DNA of 49,361 nt from Bacteroidales bacterium (GTDB lineage Bacteria; Bacteroidota; Bacteroidia; Bacteroidales; UBA932). The first letter of the stretch is position 1, and each line of letters starts with the position of its first letter. The position numbers and the translations under genes were made by a program. Under the pieces are notes generated by a model, which worked only from the letters and a program-made list of their open reading frames with translations, made no database searches and was not told the origin of the DNA. Below are positions 1-9,239 of this stretch, one piece after another. The stretch spans positions 1-49,361 of the forward strand of contig JAGAHD010000061.1 in assembly GCA_017627255.1 (NCBI GenBank), given 5' to 3'.

Positions 1-573
1 GAATCCCTGTTCCAGTTCTCGTGGATCGACAAGGAGAATATGGCGATCCAGGGACAGAGTTGGGGCGGCTATGAAGTGGCATACCTGATTACGAGAACCG
101 GCATGTTCAAGGCGGCCGGCGCCGGTGCTCCGGTTGTCAATATGACATCCGCCTATGGCGGAATCCGCTGGGAATCAGGTATGAGCCGCCAGTTCCAATA
201 TGAGCAGACGCAAAGCCGGATCGGCCGCTCCCTGTGGGACGGCATCGAACTGTACATGGAGAACTCTCCCCTTTTCAAGCTTCCGAATGTCACGACGCCG
301 GTGTTGATCATGCACAACGACAATGACGGAGCCGTGCCTTGGTATCAGGGAATCGAGATGTTCATGGGCCTGCGCCGGCTGGGAAAACCGGCCTGGCTGC
401 TGGAGTACAACAATGAGGCGCACAATCTCAGGGAACGCCGCAACCGAAAGGACCTGACCATCCGGCTCCAGCAGTTCTTCGACCATTACCTGAAAGGAGC
501 TCCGGAGCCGGCCTGGATGCGGGACGGCGTTCCGAGCGCTAAGAAGGAATACTATTTCGGATACGAATACTAA
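1..573 (+). CDS. S9 family serine peptidase, C-terminal part (5' end outside window)
   Basis: This is the C-terminal catalytic part of a prolyl-oligopeptidase/dipeptidyl-peptidase (S9) enzyme; the frame is open to the left edge, so the start and the beta-propeller are missing. In the 190-residue fragment the nucleophile motif GQSWGGYE gives Ser20. Asp109 in NDNDGAVP and His141 in EYNNEAHNL are the likely remaining triad residues. In Bacteroidota such enzymes are usually periplasmic or surface peptidases that trim peptides from the N-terminus, but location cannot be judged without the N-terminus. The stop codon overlaps the stop of the convergent serine dehydratase gene by two bases, leaving no room for a separate terminator. 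Family is clear; exact specificity is not. Confidence 0.9.
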   Translation, partial: ESLFQFSWIDKENMAIQGQSWGGYEVAYLITRTGMFKAAGAGAPVVNMTSAYGGIRWESGMSRQFQYEQTQSRIGRSLWDGIELYMENSPLFKLPNVTTPVLIMHNDNDGAVPWYQGIEMFMGLRRLGKPAWLLEYNNEAHNLRERRNRKDLTIRLQQFFDHYLKGAPEPAWMRDGVPSAKKEYYFGYEY

Positions 574-1784
574 CGGAAGCGTTTTCCGTAGTGCAGCGCA
601 AGACCTCCCGCCGAAGTCTCCTTGTAGAGCGACGGGAGGTCTTTTCCCGTCTGTTTCATGACTTCGACGACATGGTCGAAGGAAATCCGGTGTTTGCCGT
701 CCGAGAAGGTGGCATAGATATCGGAATCCAGGGCACGCGTGGCGGCAAAGGCGTTCCGCTCGATGTAGGGAATCTGGACCAGTCCGCAAATCGGGTCACA
801 GGTCATGCCCAGATGATGTTCAAGCCCCATTTCTGCCGCATATTCGATCTGCGAAGGACTGCCGCCGAACAACTGGCAAGCCGCTGCCGACGCCATGGCA
901 CAGGCGACGCCCACTTCCCCCTGGCAGCCTACTTCGGCTCCGGAAATGGATGCATTCTGCTTGACGACATTGCCGACGATACCGGCAGTTGCCAGGGCAT
1001 GGAGAATCTTGGTATCGCTGAAATTATGCCCATGGGCAAGATGGTAGAGCACTCCGGGCATGACACCCGATGAACCGCAAGTCGGCGCCGTGACAATCCT
1101 TCCACCCGCTGCGTTTTCCTCGCTGACGGCCAGGGCATAAGCGAAAGTCAACCCGCGTGAACGGAGGTTGGGCTGATAGCCCAGGGCTTTCACGTGGTAA
1201 ACGGCCGCTTTCCGGGCCAGGTTAAGCGGGCCGGGAAGACGTCCTTCCGTTTCCAGTCCCCGCTCCACGGATTCTTTCATCGCCACCCAAATCTCCTGCA
1301 GGTAATCCCAAATTTCCTTTCCCTCACACAGTTCCACATATTCCCAGCTGCTTCGCCCGTTAGCATCGCACCACTCGGTAATCTCCGTCAGGGTATTCAT
1401 CGGATAAACGTCTCCGGACACGGACAGTTCCCTGCCCGGACCTTCTGAGAGAGCTCCGCCGCCGACGCTGAAAACCTTCCATTCGTCCAGAACTTCTCCT
1501 GACGGCCCGAAGGCCTTGAAGAGCATCCCGTTAGTGTGATATTCGGGAACGATATCCGGCCGCCACAGGATCTGCACGGGCGCAATGGGCTCCAGCGCTT
1601 CCGAAATGGCGATGTCGGTCATATGGCCTTTTCCCGTTGCAGCCAGCGAGCCATACAACGTGACTTCAAAGGATGCTGCCTCCGGATGCTTCCGGGCGAA
1701 AAGCGTGGCAGCGTTATTCGGCCCCATTGTATGGGAGGAGGAAGGGCCTTTGCCGATCTTATAGAGTTCTTTCAGCGATTTCAT
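570..1784 (-). CDS. sdaA: L-serine ammonia-lyase (iron-sulfur L-serine dehydratase)
   Basis: A single-chain, 404-residue Fe-S L-serine dehydratase that converts L-serine to pyruvate and ammonia. The N-terminal part carries [16 protein letters not shown] (substrate and beta-subunit-like region) and the C-terminal part the alpha domain with [21 protein letters not shown] and [14 protein letters not shown]. The Cys spacing fits the family's cluster ligands: Cys287 and Cys329 are present, but position 340, where the third ligand (PCIERN) is expected, is Tyr (codon TAC at 765-767). Cys333 in CDPIC could substitute, or the enzyme may be weakened. The gene has its own promoter (TATCTTTG, 1809-1816) and is separate from the radical SAM gene upstream. 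Family assignment is firm; activity is uncertain because of the missing ligand. Confidence 0.93.
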   Translation of the reverse strand: MKSLKELYKIGKGPSSSHTMGPNNAATLFARKHPEAASFEVTLYGSLAATGKGHMTDIAISEALEPIAPVQILWRPDIVPEYHTNGMLFKAFGPSGEVLDEWKVFSVGGGALSEGPGRELSVSGDVYPMNTLTEITEWCDANGRSSWEYVELCEGKEIWDYLQEIWVAMKESVERGLETEGRLPGPLNLARKAAVYHVKALGYQPNLRSRGLTFAYALAVSEENAAGGRIVTAPTCGSSGVMPGVLYHLAHGHNFSDTKILHALATAGIVGNVVKQNASISGAEVGCQGEVGVACAMASAAACQLFGGSPSQIEYAAEMGLEHHLGMTCDPICGLVQIPYIERNAFAATRALDSDIYATFSDGKHRISFDHVVEVMKQTGKDLPSLYKETSAGGLALHYGKRFR

Positions 1785-1808
1785 GACAGTCGTCTGTTAA
1801 AACGGCCG

Positions 1809-1816
1809 CAAAGATA
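1809..1816 (-). promoter_or_regulatory. Bacteroidota -7 promoter element of sdaA
   Basis: The minus strand reads TATCTTTG, an exact match to the TAnnTTTG -7 consensus, about 25 bases upstream of the sdaA ATG. The expected -33 element would lie in the end of the radical SAM gene and is not obvious. Confidence 0.55.
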
Positions 1817-1822
1817 CAAAAG

Positions 1823-2890
1823 TTATCCCAATGTTTTCAGCAGGCACTGGATTAATTTTCCGTTTTCGTCCCGCAGATGCATTCCATTACCCTGGCAGTA
1901 TTTCCAATATCGACAGGCTGCACAGTCGTCCTTGTACATCCAGGAGCGGTCACGATATGGCTGGAAGCGCCGGTTCCAGACTTCCATGAAGTCGTCTTTG
2001 TAGATATTTCCCTGGTGATAGTCGGCCCGGATGCTGGGACAGGCGGAAATCGAGCCGTCCGCCAGCACGGATCCGACGGTAACCCCGGCGCTGCAAAGGA
2101 AGAAATGGTCGCGTACCTCTCCTTCATAATTCCCGAGAAACCCTTCACAGGCGAAAGAAGCACGGATCCTTCCCTCCTTCCGAGTGGTGCGGATGAACTC
2201 CATCAGCCCCCGGAGCTCGTCCCGGGACAGCCTCATGTCCGGATCCGCCGCAGCACGCCCCGCCGGGAATACAGTAAAGAGCCGCCAATCCTTCAATCCC
2301 GCACGGATCAGGAAATCACGGAGCTCCGCCAGGTGCGGATAGTTCTTCCGGTTCACGCATGTGACGACATCAAATGCAACGGCACCTGATGCAATGACCA
2401 TGCTGATGGCCTCTGCAGCCCGGGCAAACGATCCGCGCATCCCGCGCATCCAGTCATGGTCTTCCTCCAAGCCGTCCAGGCTGACCGTCATAGAACGGAG
2501 TCCGCCGGCAAGCAGCTCCCGATACCGGGATGCTGTCAGCGCCAGCGCATTGGTGACGATTCCCCAGGGAAAGCCCTTGTCATACATCATCTTTCCGCAG
2601 CGGGCGAGATCCGGCCGCAACAGCGGTTCTCCACCCGTCACGTTGATCATGACCCGATGAGGATCTGTCGCCGCTGCCACACTGTCCAGCACGCGGGCGA
2701 AATCTTCCATGGGCATGTCCACGGTGGAGGCGGTCTGCCGGCAGTCACTCCCGCAGTGGCGGCAATGCAGGTTGCACCGGAGTGTGCATTCCCAGAACAA
2801 CTGCTGCAGCGGATGGGCCGCCACAACGTCATCCTGCAGCTTTTTATTAATATTCAGCGCGATACGCCGCCTCAAAGAAAGGTTTCCCAT
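1823..2890 (-). CDS. Radical SAM/SPASM protein, lipoprotein-associated (TIGR04133-like)
   Basis: A 355-residue radical SAM enzyme. After a basic start (MGNLSLRRRIAL) comes LFWECTLRCNLHCRHC, whose Cys39, Cys43 and Cys46 form the CX3CX2C site for the SAM-binding [4Fe-4S] cluster. Extra Cys residues sit at 35 and 50. The C-terminal SPASM region has SACPS, CAACRYWKYCQGNG and a final Cys near the end, fitting two auxiliary clusters. SPASM enzymes modify peptides or proteins. The N-terminal wording and the small lipoprotein gene 5 bases upstream match the family I know as TIGR04133 with its TIGR04134-type lipoprotein. Substrate and chemistry are unknown; by inference the lipoprotein is the substrate. 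It is the last gene of the surE-lpxB-beta-helix-lipoprotein run. Confidence 0.88.
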   Translation of the reverse strand: MGNLSLRRRIALNINKKLQDDVVAAHPLQQLFWECTLRCNLHCRHCGSDCRQTASTVDMPMEDFARVLDSVAAATDPHRVMINVTGGEPLLRPDLARCGKMMYDKGFPWGIVTNALALTASRYRELLAGGLRSMTVSLDGLEEDHDWMRGMRGSFARAAEAISMVIASGAVAFDVVTCVNRKNYPHLAELRDFLIRAGLKDWRLFTVFPAGRAAADPDMRLSRDELRGLMEFIRTTRKEGRIRASFACEGFLGNYEGEVRDHFFLCSAGVTVGSVLADGSISACPSIRADYHQGNIYKDDFMEVWNRRFQPYRDRSWMYKDDCAACRYWKYCQGNGMHLRDENGKLIQCLLKTLG

Positions 2891-2895
2891 TCCGG

Positions 2896-3141
2896 CTATT
2901 CTTCAATGCCAGGATCGTCCATTACTTCGAAACGGGCAGGAGGGACGCCGTACATCAACTTGATGGGCGTATAATCACCCGGCAGTGGCTTCAGGGTGTC
3001 AATCCGGGGAAGCGTAAGCGTGTCGGGTTTCTCTTCCTCCTTGGAAGCAGCCCGCGGCCGAAGTCTCGGGCTGCATGAGGCGAACCCCAGCAGCCCCAGC
3101 AAGCCGATGGAAAAAATCCAAGTAATCCTTTTCCTGTCCAT
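2896..3141 (-). CDS. Small lipoprotein, putative substrate or partner of the radical SAM/SPASM enzyme
   Basis: An 81-residue secreted lipoprotein. Residues 1-22 form a signal peptide (MDRKRI, then a hydrophobic run) ending in the lipobox GFASC with Cys23. A charged, proline-rich linker follows, and the C-terminus holds LMYGVPPARFEV (residues 62-73). A Tyr-Gly-x-Pro motif of this kind is, from memory, the hallmark of radical-SAM-associated lipoproteins (TIGR04134). Those proteins are usually longer and continue into a carboxypeptidase-regulatory-like domain; here the chain stops eight residues after the motif. The gene lies 5 bases upstream of the radical SAM gene, so co-translation is likely. 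Lipoprotein status is well supported; the substrate role is inference. Confidence 0.8.
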   Translation of the reverse strand: MDRKRITWIFSIGLLGLLGFASCSPRLRPRAASKEEEKPDTLTLPRIDTLKPLPGDYTPIKLMYGVPPARFEVMDDPGIEE

Positions 3142-3181
3142 CTTGAAACGCCCTTCCGTAATACCGCTGCAAGATAGTCAT

Positions 3182-4714
3182 TTATTCCGACAATTCCATC
3201 TTTTCAAAGAAAGCGCGGATTTTTTCCTCATTGACAAAACGGGCTTTGAAACCGAGCACGTTCCGTTCGTCCATCAGCTGTTCCAACCCCTTGTATCCTG
3301 AGGGATCCACGTCAAGTACTTCCCTCCGGTATGTGTCGCTGGAGAACAGCCCTTCCCCGTCTTCCGGACGGTCCTTGAAAGAACCAAGGAACCAGTTGTG
3401 TTCAAACACATTGTTGGTGGACTGGGACATCATGAAACCTCCCTCATCCGCCACATAGAAGACATTATGGCTGAAAGTCGTAGAGTCAGCATAGCCGTCC
3501 CAGGCCTCGGAGCAGACGGTCGTACGGTCGATGGGATCCGGACGGGGATTGGCATGGATGATATTGTATCCGATGAACGTGTTCGTTGCGCGTCCGCCGA
3601 TATGGATGCTCGGCGAAAACATCTCACCCCGGTCCGGTCGCGGGCGGATGCCGTCTCCGATACTGATGTTGTATTCGACCCGGCTCCGGTCATTGCCGAT
3701 GCTGTAGTCTTTCCGGGCGCCGCCGGCATCGCACACCAGCACCAGGCCGCCGTGATTGTCATGGCTGTAGTTGTATCGGATGACGGTACCGGTACAATTG
3801 TAGTCGCAGTCATACCCCTGTGCGTCAGAAGGGGCCTTGTGGTCACTCACTTCGTTGAACTGAATAAGGGTATTGTCGCAGCTCCAGGGCCAGATGCCGG
3901 CTGCAGCCTGGGCAGGCGGGAGAAGGTCGGGGCATTCCCGCATCACATTGTACTCGATCAGGGTACCGTCACAGCCGATGGGGACGATCCCATCGCCAGG
4001 GACCTGTTCGATCAGGTTGCCGCGCACGACCACTCCCGTATTCGGGAACCACTCGCTGCGCCTGAAATAGCCGTCCCAGATCATGGCATTGCGTTCGCAA
4101 CGCAGGATATGGCAGTTGGAGATGGTCAGTTTATCAAACCGCGATGGAATTTCCCGGCCATGGTTGATGATGTGGATACCGGAACCGCCGCCCTCCCGCT
4201 TGATGAGGGACCCGTTGACATCATGGACGAACACGGAGTCAATGGTAATGCCGGCAGAGATACCATAGTCACAGACTTCAACCTGGAGACCGGTCCGTGC
4301 CGGGACCCGTTCCTTTCCGGTATTGACAATCTCAAGACCGCGGACGGTCAGGTATTCGGAATTCAGGACCCGGACGGCCCACATGGAAGAGTCCTGCCCC
4401 TGGATGACCGGCATCGGCCCGTCGCCATAGCCGCTGACAAGGATCGGAGCTTCTTCTGTTCCGCATCCGGTGATCTCCAGTGGTCCCATGAAAGTCCGGC
4501 CCCGTCGCAGCAATAACTTTTCCCCGGCTTTGAGGGGCGCGCTACCCGCCCTGGAGAGGGTTTTCCAGGCACGTTCGGGAGTAGTTCCGGCATTTTGGTC
4601 ATCGCCTTGCTCGCTGTCAACATAATAGGCAACCGGGACGTTCCGGCCGGAACAACTGCTGAGCAGGAACAGGCCTGCCAGCAGCAGGAAACTTGTGAAT
4701 TGTTGGATACGCAT
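3182..4714 (-). CDS. Right-handed parallel beta-helix lipoprotein
   Basis: A 510-residue exported lipoprotein with a signal peptide MRIQQFTSFLLLAGLFLLSS and a lipobox ending LSSC. The body opens with YYVDSEQGDDQNAGTTPERAW, typical of the start of pectate-lyase-like beta-helix proteins. It is then built of short repeats with asparagine ladders and hydrophobic strands (such as LTVRGLEIVNTG, LIEYNVMREC, NTFIGYNIIH). Such proteins bind or cleave polysaccharides; no catalytic residues can be named here. The ATG at 4714 is chosen because it starts directly at the signal peptide; a TTG at 4729 overlapping the lpxB stop would add MTNKA and is less likely. It sits between lpxB and the small lipoprotein gene, so it probably shares their transcript. 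Confidence 0.85.
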   Translation of the reverse strand: MRIQQFTSFLLLAGLFLLSSCSGRNVPVAYYVDSEQGDDQNAGTTPERAWKTLSRAGSAPLKAGEKLLLRRGRTFMGPLEITGCGTEEAPILVSGYGDGPMPVIQGQDSSMWAVRVLNSEYLTVRGLEIVNTGKERVPARTGLQVEVCDYGISAGITIDSVFVHDVNGSLIKREGGGSGIHIINHGREIPSRFDKLTISNCHILRCERNAMIWDGYFRRSEWFPNTGVVVRGNLIEQVPGDGIVPIGCDGTLIEYNVMRECPDLLPPAQAAAGIWPWSCDNTLIQFNEVSDHKAPSDAQGYDCDYNCTGTVIRYNYSHDNHGGLVLVCDAGGARKDYSIGNDRSRVEYNISIGDGIRPRPDRGEMFSPSIHIGGRATNTFIGYNIIHANPRPDPIDRTTVCSEAWDGYADSTTFSHNVFYVADEGGFMMSQSTNNVFEHNWFLGSFKDRPEDGEGLFSSDTYRREVLDVDPSGYKGLEQLMDERNVLGFKARFVNEEKIRAFFEKMELSE

Positions 4715-4725
4715 GGCTTTATTTG

Positions 4726-5895
4726 TCAAATTGTTGAACCATCATTCATTTCGGCAATCATGGCGCGGGCAACGGCCTTGGAAGCTCCTGTCCCGCCCAA
4801 TCTCCGCCGGATTTCGGCATAGTCGGCGGCCATGCGGGAGCGGTAGTTTCCGTCTTCCAGCAGGCGACGGAGCTCGGAGAGGAGATTGTCCGCCGTAAAA
4901 TAGTACTGGAGATATTCCTTGAAAGCGGCGCGGTCGAGAATCAGGTTTGCCAGACTGACGAAACGGATCTTGATGATATTGCGCATGATCAGGAAGGTCA
5001 GGGCAGCCGTCCGATAGCCGACCACCTGGGGTGTTCCGATCAGAGCCGCTTCAAGCGAAGCCGTCCCGGAATTGATGACGGCAGCCCGGGCATGACGGAG
5101 CACGGAGTAGGTTTCACCGAAGACGACGTGAACAAAGCTTCCGTTCCCCGCCAGGTCATAATCGGCCTCGGTACGGCCGGGAGCGGCAGCAATGACAAAC
5201 TGATAATCAGCGAATTCCGGCATGGCGTGCATCTTGGCCGCCAGTTCCGAAAACACCGGCATCATCGATGCAATCTCTCCGCTGCGGCTCCCTGCCAGCA
5301 GGGCGATGAAGGGCCTGTCATCCAGGCCGGTCCGTTCCAGGAAGGCGGCCCGGGACTCGGACAGGGCATCGGACTGGTCAATCGCATCAATCAGTGGATT
5401 GCCCTTGTATATGAAATCGACTCCTTTCCGCGAAAAATACGCTGTCTCGAAAGGGAAAACGATGAACAGTTTGTCCACGTATGCCTTGAGTTTCCGGATC
5501 CGGCTTTCCCGGGAAGCCCAGACTTTCGGGGCGATGTAATAAAAGACCCGGAGACCCTGCTTGTGGGCGAATTCCGCAACGCGGAAGTTGAATCCCGGAT
5601 AATCGACCAGGATGACGGAATCCGGCTTCCAGCGAAGAATGTCCGCCTGGCACTGCCTCAGCTTCCGGAGGAGCTTCCTTCCCTGGAGGAAAACTTCCCA
5701 GAATCCCATGACGGCCCCTTCCCGGTAATCCTTGACAAGACCGCTGTATCCTTGCCGTTCCAGGGCGACGGCATCCATTTTCTCCCCTCCCCAGTAACGG
5801 ATGTCGGCACCGGGGTCTTCGTCATAAAGGCCCCGCATCAGGTTGGACGCGTGCAGGTCGCCGGATGCTTCGCCGGCTACGATGTAGTATTTCAT
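4726..5895 (-). CDS. lpxB: Lipid-A-disaccharide synthase
   Basis: A 389-residue GT19 glycosyltransferase that joins UDP-diacylglucosamine and lipid X to give the lipid A disaccharide at the inner face of the cytoplasmic membrane. The start MKYYIVAGEASGDLHASNLM is diagnostic. Other family segments include VLVDYPGFNFRVAEF, YYIAPKVWASRESR, FPFETAYFSRKGV, ALLAGSRSGEIASMMPVF and the nucleotide-sugar region INSGTASLEAALIGTPQVVGYR. Length is normal. The ATG overlaps the surE stop (ATGA), so the two are translationally coupled, an arrangement common in Bacteroidota. Other lipid A genes are not in this window. Confidence 0.97.
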   Translation of the reverse strand: MKYYIVAGEASGDLHASNLMRGLYDEDPGADIRYWGGEKMDAVALERQGYSGLVKDYREGAVMGFWEVFLQGRKLLRKLRQCQADILRWKPDSVILVDYPGFNFRVAEFAHKQGLRVFYYIAPKVWASRESRIRKLKAYVDKLFIVFPFETAYFSRKGVDFIYKGNPLIDAIDQSDALSESRAAFLERTGLDDRPFIALLAGSRSGEIASMMPVFSELAAKMHAMPEFADYQFVIAAAPGRTEADYDLAGNGSFVHVVFGETYSVLRHARAAVINSGTASLEAALIGTPQVVGYRTAALTFLIMRNIIKIRFVSLANLILDRAAFKEYLQYYFTADNLLSELRRLLEDGNYRSRMAADYAEIRRRLGGTGASKAVARAMIAEMNDGSTI

Positions 5896-6716
5896 AAGAG
5901 GGTCTTCAGTCGGTTATATTCTCCGTAATCGGTCAGGTCTACGCTGCAGGGAGTTACCGTAATCCATCCCGCCGCATTCAGGCTGTGGTCCGCCGTCTCC
6001 GTTTCCGTCTCGTCATCCACGAAAGTCCCGATCATGAAATAGGCTTCCTCCCCCTGCTCCAGATCTCCCCCGCTGCTGCGCCACAGGAAATCATGGTCCA
6101 GTCCCCGTCGGCGGAGCTCTTCTTCATTCCAGTGTTCAAATTCCTTGACCCAATGCCCCTTACCCTGGCGGGCGACCCGGATTCCCCGGATCGGGATTTC
6201 TGCCTTGGGGAAATTGATGTTGTAATAGATACCGAAACGGTCGGGCCAGTTGGAAAGAAGGGTTTTCACCAGTCCGGGGAGGTATTTTTCCACCTGGCTG
6301 AAATCCGCATCCGGACGGAAATCCGCCGTCGACACACCGATTGCCTTGCACCCGTTGAGTGCCCCTTCTTCCGCTCCCCCGAGCGTCGCAGAGTAATTGG
6401 CTCCCATCGATGCGTTGGAGCCATGGTTGATTCCGCAGATGACCAGGTCGGGATCCCGGTTCTCATAGCCATATTCCAGTCCGAACTTGACGCAACTGGC
6501 CGGGGTGGCGTCCAGATAAGCCCACTTGCCGGGCCCCTCATCCGGAAGTTTCTTGTAAGCCAATTTCTTCATACCCAGGGAAACGGCCATCGACATGGCA
6601 CTCTGATGATATTTCGGCGCAACGACAGTCACATCGCCGAAAGAGGCCATGATCCGGGCAAGGACATAGATTCCGCCAGCCCTGTAACCGTCGTCGTTGC
6701 TGATGAGGATGCGCAT
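5892..6716 (-). CDS. surE: 5'/3'-nucleotidase SurE
   Basis: A 274-residue metal-dependent survival-protein nucleotidase that dephosphorylates nucleoside monophosphates in the cytoplasm. The protein begins MRILISNDDGYRAGGI, holding the Asp-Asp metal ligands. VVAPKYHQSAMS, DLVICGINHGSNASMG and YSATLGGAEEGAL are the other active-site segments. An ATG 14 codons upstream (6758) exists, but it lies inside the -7 promoter element TATCTTTG at 6756-6763 and would add residues that SurE proteins lack, so 6716 is chosen. It is the first gene of the surE-lpxB-beta-helix-lipoprotein-radical SAM run and is divergent from gapA. Confidence 0.96.
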   Translation of the reverse strand: MRILISNDDGYRAGGIYVLARIMASFGDVTVVAPKYHQSAMSMAVSLGMKKLAYKKLPDEGPGKWAYLDATPASCVKFGLEYGYENRDPDLVICGINHGSNASMGANYSATLGGAEEGALNGCKAIGVSTADFRPDADFSQVEKYLPGLVKTLLSNWPDRFGIYYNINFPKAEIPIRGIRVARQGKGHWVKEFEHWNEEELRRRGLDHDFLWRSSGGDLEQGEEAYFMIGTFVDDETETETADHSLNAAGWITVTPCSVDLTDYGEYNRLKTLL

Positions 6717-6755
6717 TTTGACGTTAATTATTAAAATTTCTTCGAAATCTGAATA

Positions 6756-6763
6756 CAAAGATA
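6756..6763 (-). promoter_or_regulatory. -7 promoter element of the surE-lpxB unit
   Basis: The minus strand reads TATCTTTG, matching TAnnTTTG, 39 bases upstream of the surE ATG. The gapA element on the other strand starts 21 bases away, so the two promoters are back to back. Confidence 0.6.
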
Positions 6764-6784
6764 CGGAATTATCAGATTTTTTCG

Positions 6785-6792
6785 TAAATTTG
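6785..6792 (+). promoter_or_regulatory. -7 promoter element of gapA
   Basis: TAAATTTG matches TAnnTTTG, 73 bases upstream of the gapA ATG, which leaves an untranslated leader of about 65 bases. No clear -33 TTTG is visible. Confidence 0.55.
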
Positions 6793-6841
6793 CGACGCCT
6801 CCGGAAGAAAATCGGAAGCGGGTTAGTAGAAGTATGTTTAA

Positions 6842-7864
<1,023 letters not shown>

Positions 7865-7882
7865 GTTGTTCCTCCATTAATT

Positions 7883-7932
7883 AAAGAGGGAGACTAAAAA
7901 GTCAATTGACTGATTAGTCTCCCTCTTTTTTT
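7883..7932 (+). terminator. Intrinsic terminator of gapA
   Basis: A perfect 14-base-pair stem (7883-7896 with 7915-7928, AAAGAGGGAGACTA and its complement) runs into a T tract ending at 7932. The loop itself contains a 12-base palindrome, AGTCAATTGACT at 7900-7911, so a second small hairpin could sit on top. It lies between convergent genes and may also stop the leftward nitroreductase transcript, though that side has a weaker T run. Confidence 0.9.
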
Positions 7933-7943
7933 ATTTCTCCCGG

Positions 7944-8555
7944 TCAAAAGAACTTGACGATTTCATCCAGGGATTTCCGCGCAGGGCGGGTGGGGTCATC
8001 GGCCCGGTATCCCAAGGCAATGACGGCCATGACGGCTTCCTCTTCGGGAATGCCGAACAACTGGCGGAGTCCGTCTGCATCGCGATAGCCCATGATCAAC
8101 GTATCGAACCCCATGGAACGGGCCGCCAGGATCAGGTACGCGTCGCTGAGGCCATTGTCATAGGCGCCCCATCCGTCTCCGACCTCATTGGTCGCGTCAC
8201 CACGGAAAAAGCCTGAAAGTCCTTTCCGGAACGTGGATACAAGGACGACGGGGGCTCCTGCGATATTCTCGGCATTGCGTTCTCCGACCAGTTTCTTGAC
8301 CGCTTCAACTTTGTCGGGGCTGACAGCTGCATAATACCGGGTCGGCTGTCCGTTTGCCCAGGAAGGCGCATCCTGGACCATGGCCAGCAATGTGCGCACT
8401 TCGGGTTCCGTGATGGTCCGGGAGGCATCATAGTTCCTGACGCTTCTGCGGGAAGTAAGGACATCATCGAAAGATGGGGATGCAGGTTGTTTTTCACTGC
8501 TGCAGGCGCTCATTCCCAGAAGGAGCACCGCTCCAAAGACAATTCTTCTCATCAT
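7944..8555 (-). CDS. Nitroreductase-family lipoprotein
   Basis: A 203-residue FMN-dependent nitroreductase-like protein with a lipoprotein signal. MMRRIVFGAVLLLGMSAC gives lipobox Cys18, so the mature protein should be membrane-anchored outside the cytoplasm. After it comes the family core: SRRSVRNYD (FMN phosphate contact), DAPSWANGQPTRYY, AYLILAARSMGFDT and VMAVIALGYRADDPTRPARK. Most nitroreductases are cytoplasmic; an exported flavin-binding form is uncommon and raises the question of where it gets flavin and electrons. It is the last gene of the DUF349-yidC-yggS run, 24 bases after yggS. Substrate unknown. Confidence 0.88.
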   Translation of the reverse strand: MMRRIVFGAVLLLGMSACSSEKQPASPSFDDVLTSRRSVRNYDASRTITEPEVRTLLAMVQDAPSWANGQPTRYYAAVSPDKVEAVKKLVGERNAENIAGAPVVLVSTFRKGLSGFFRGDATNEVGDGWGAYDNGLSDAYLILAARSMGFDTLIMGYRDADGLRQLFGIPEEEAVMAVIALGYRADDPTRPARKSLDEIVKFF

Positions 8556-8579
8556 ATAGCTATAGTTTCCGTTCGTTCA

Positions 8580-9239
8580 TCAATATTCCCGGGGGCCGAA
8601 GATGTCCGTCCCGATACGCACCATCGTGGCTCCGTGCCGGACGGCGAGCGGCCAGTCCCCGGACATCCCGATGGAAAGCTCCGTAAAAGTGCCGCACATC
8701 TCGGGACGTTCCGCCCGGATCCGCTTGAAGAGAGATTCAATCCGTGCGAAATCCGCCTCTATCACGTCCTCGTCCTCCGTATTCGTCGCCATACCCATGA
8801 GCCCCCTGATCCGGAGGTTTTCGGAAGGGGTGTTTCCGGAACAGATCATCAAGATTTCTTCTTCGGAGAAACCTTGTTTCGTCTCTTCCGCGCCCAGATG
8901 AAGTTCCAGCAGGACATCCGTCACCTTACTGTGGTCTCTCCCCCATGCATCGATGGCTTCCAGCAGGTGCATCGAATCCACGGACTGGACCAGGGAAACG
9001 TAAGGGAGCACCATCTTGAGCTTGTTGGTCTGGAGATGGCCGATGAAATGCCACTCCACATCCGGGGGCATCTGCCGGACTTTGGCAGCAAGCTCCTGGG
9101 GACGGTTTTCACCGAAAATACGCTGGCCGGCATCATATGCCTCCATCAGACGTTCCACCGGGTGGAATTTGGAAACTGCCACCAGTTTTACACCTGATGG
9201 CAGTTTGCTGTATAAAGCGGATAAATTATCTTTTACCAT
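8580..9239 (-). CDS. yggS: YggS-family pyridoxal phosphate homeostasis protein
   Basis: A 219-residue PLP-binding protein of the YggS/PROSC family, which buffers pyridoxal phosphate and affects amino acid and vitamin B6 balance; no enzyme activity is established. The PLP lysine is in KLVAVSKFHPVERL. Other family segments are IFGENRPQEL, VEWHFIGHLQTNK, QSVDSMHLL, LRIRGLMGMA and LSIGMSGDWPLAVRHG followed by MVRIGTDIFG. Its start overlaps the end of yidC by 14 bases, so it belongs to the yidC transcript. Confidence 0.95.
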   Translation of the reverse strand: MVKDNLSALYSKLPSGVKLVAVSKFHPVERLMEAYDAGQRIFGENRPQELAAKVRQMPPDVEWHFIGHLQTNKLKMVLPYVSLVQSVDSMHLLEAIDAWGRDHSKVTDVLLELHLGAEETKQGFSEEEILMICSGNTPSENLRIRGLMGMATNTEDEDVIEADFARIESLFKRIRAERPEMCGTFTELSIGMSGDWPLAVRHGATMVRIGTDIFGPREY

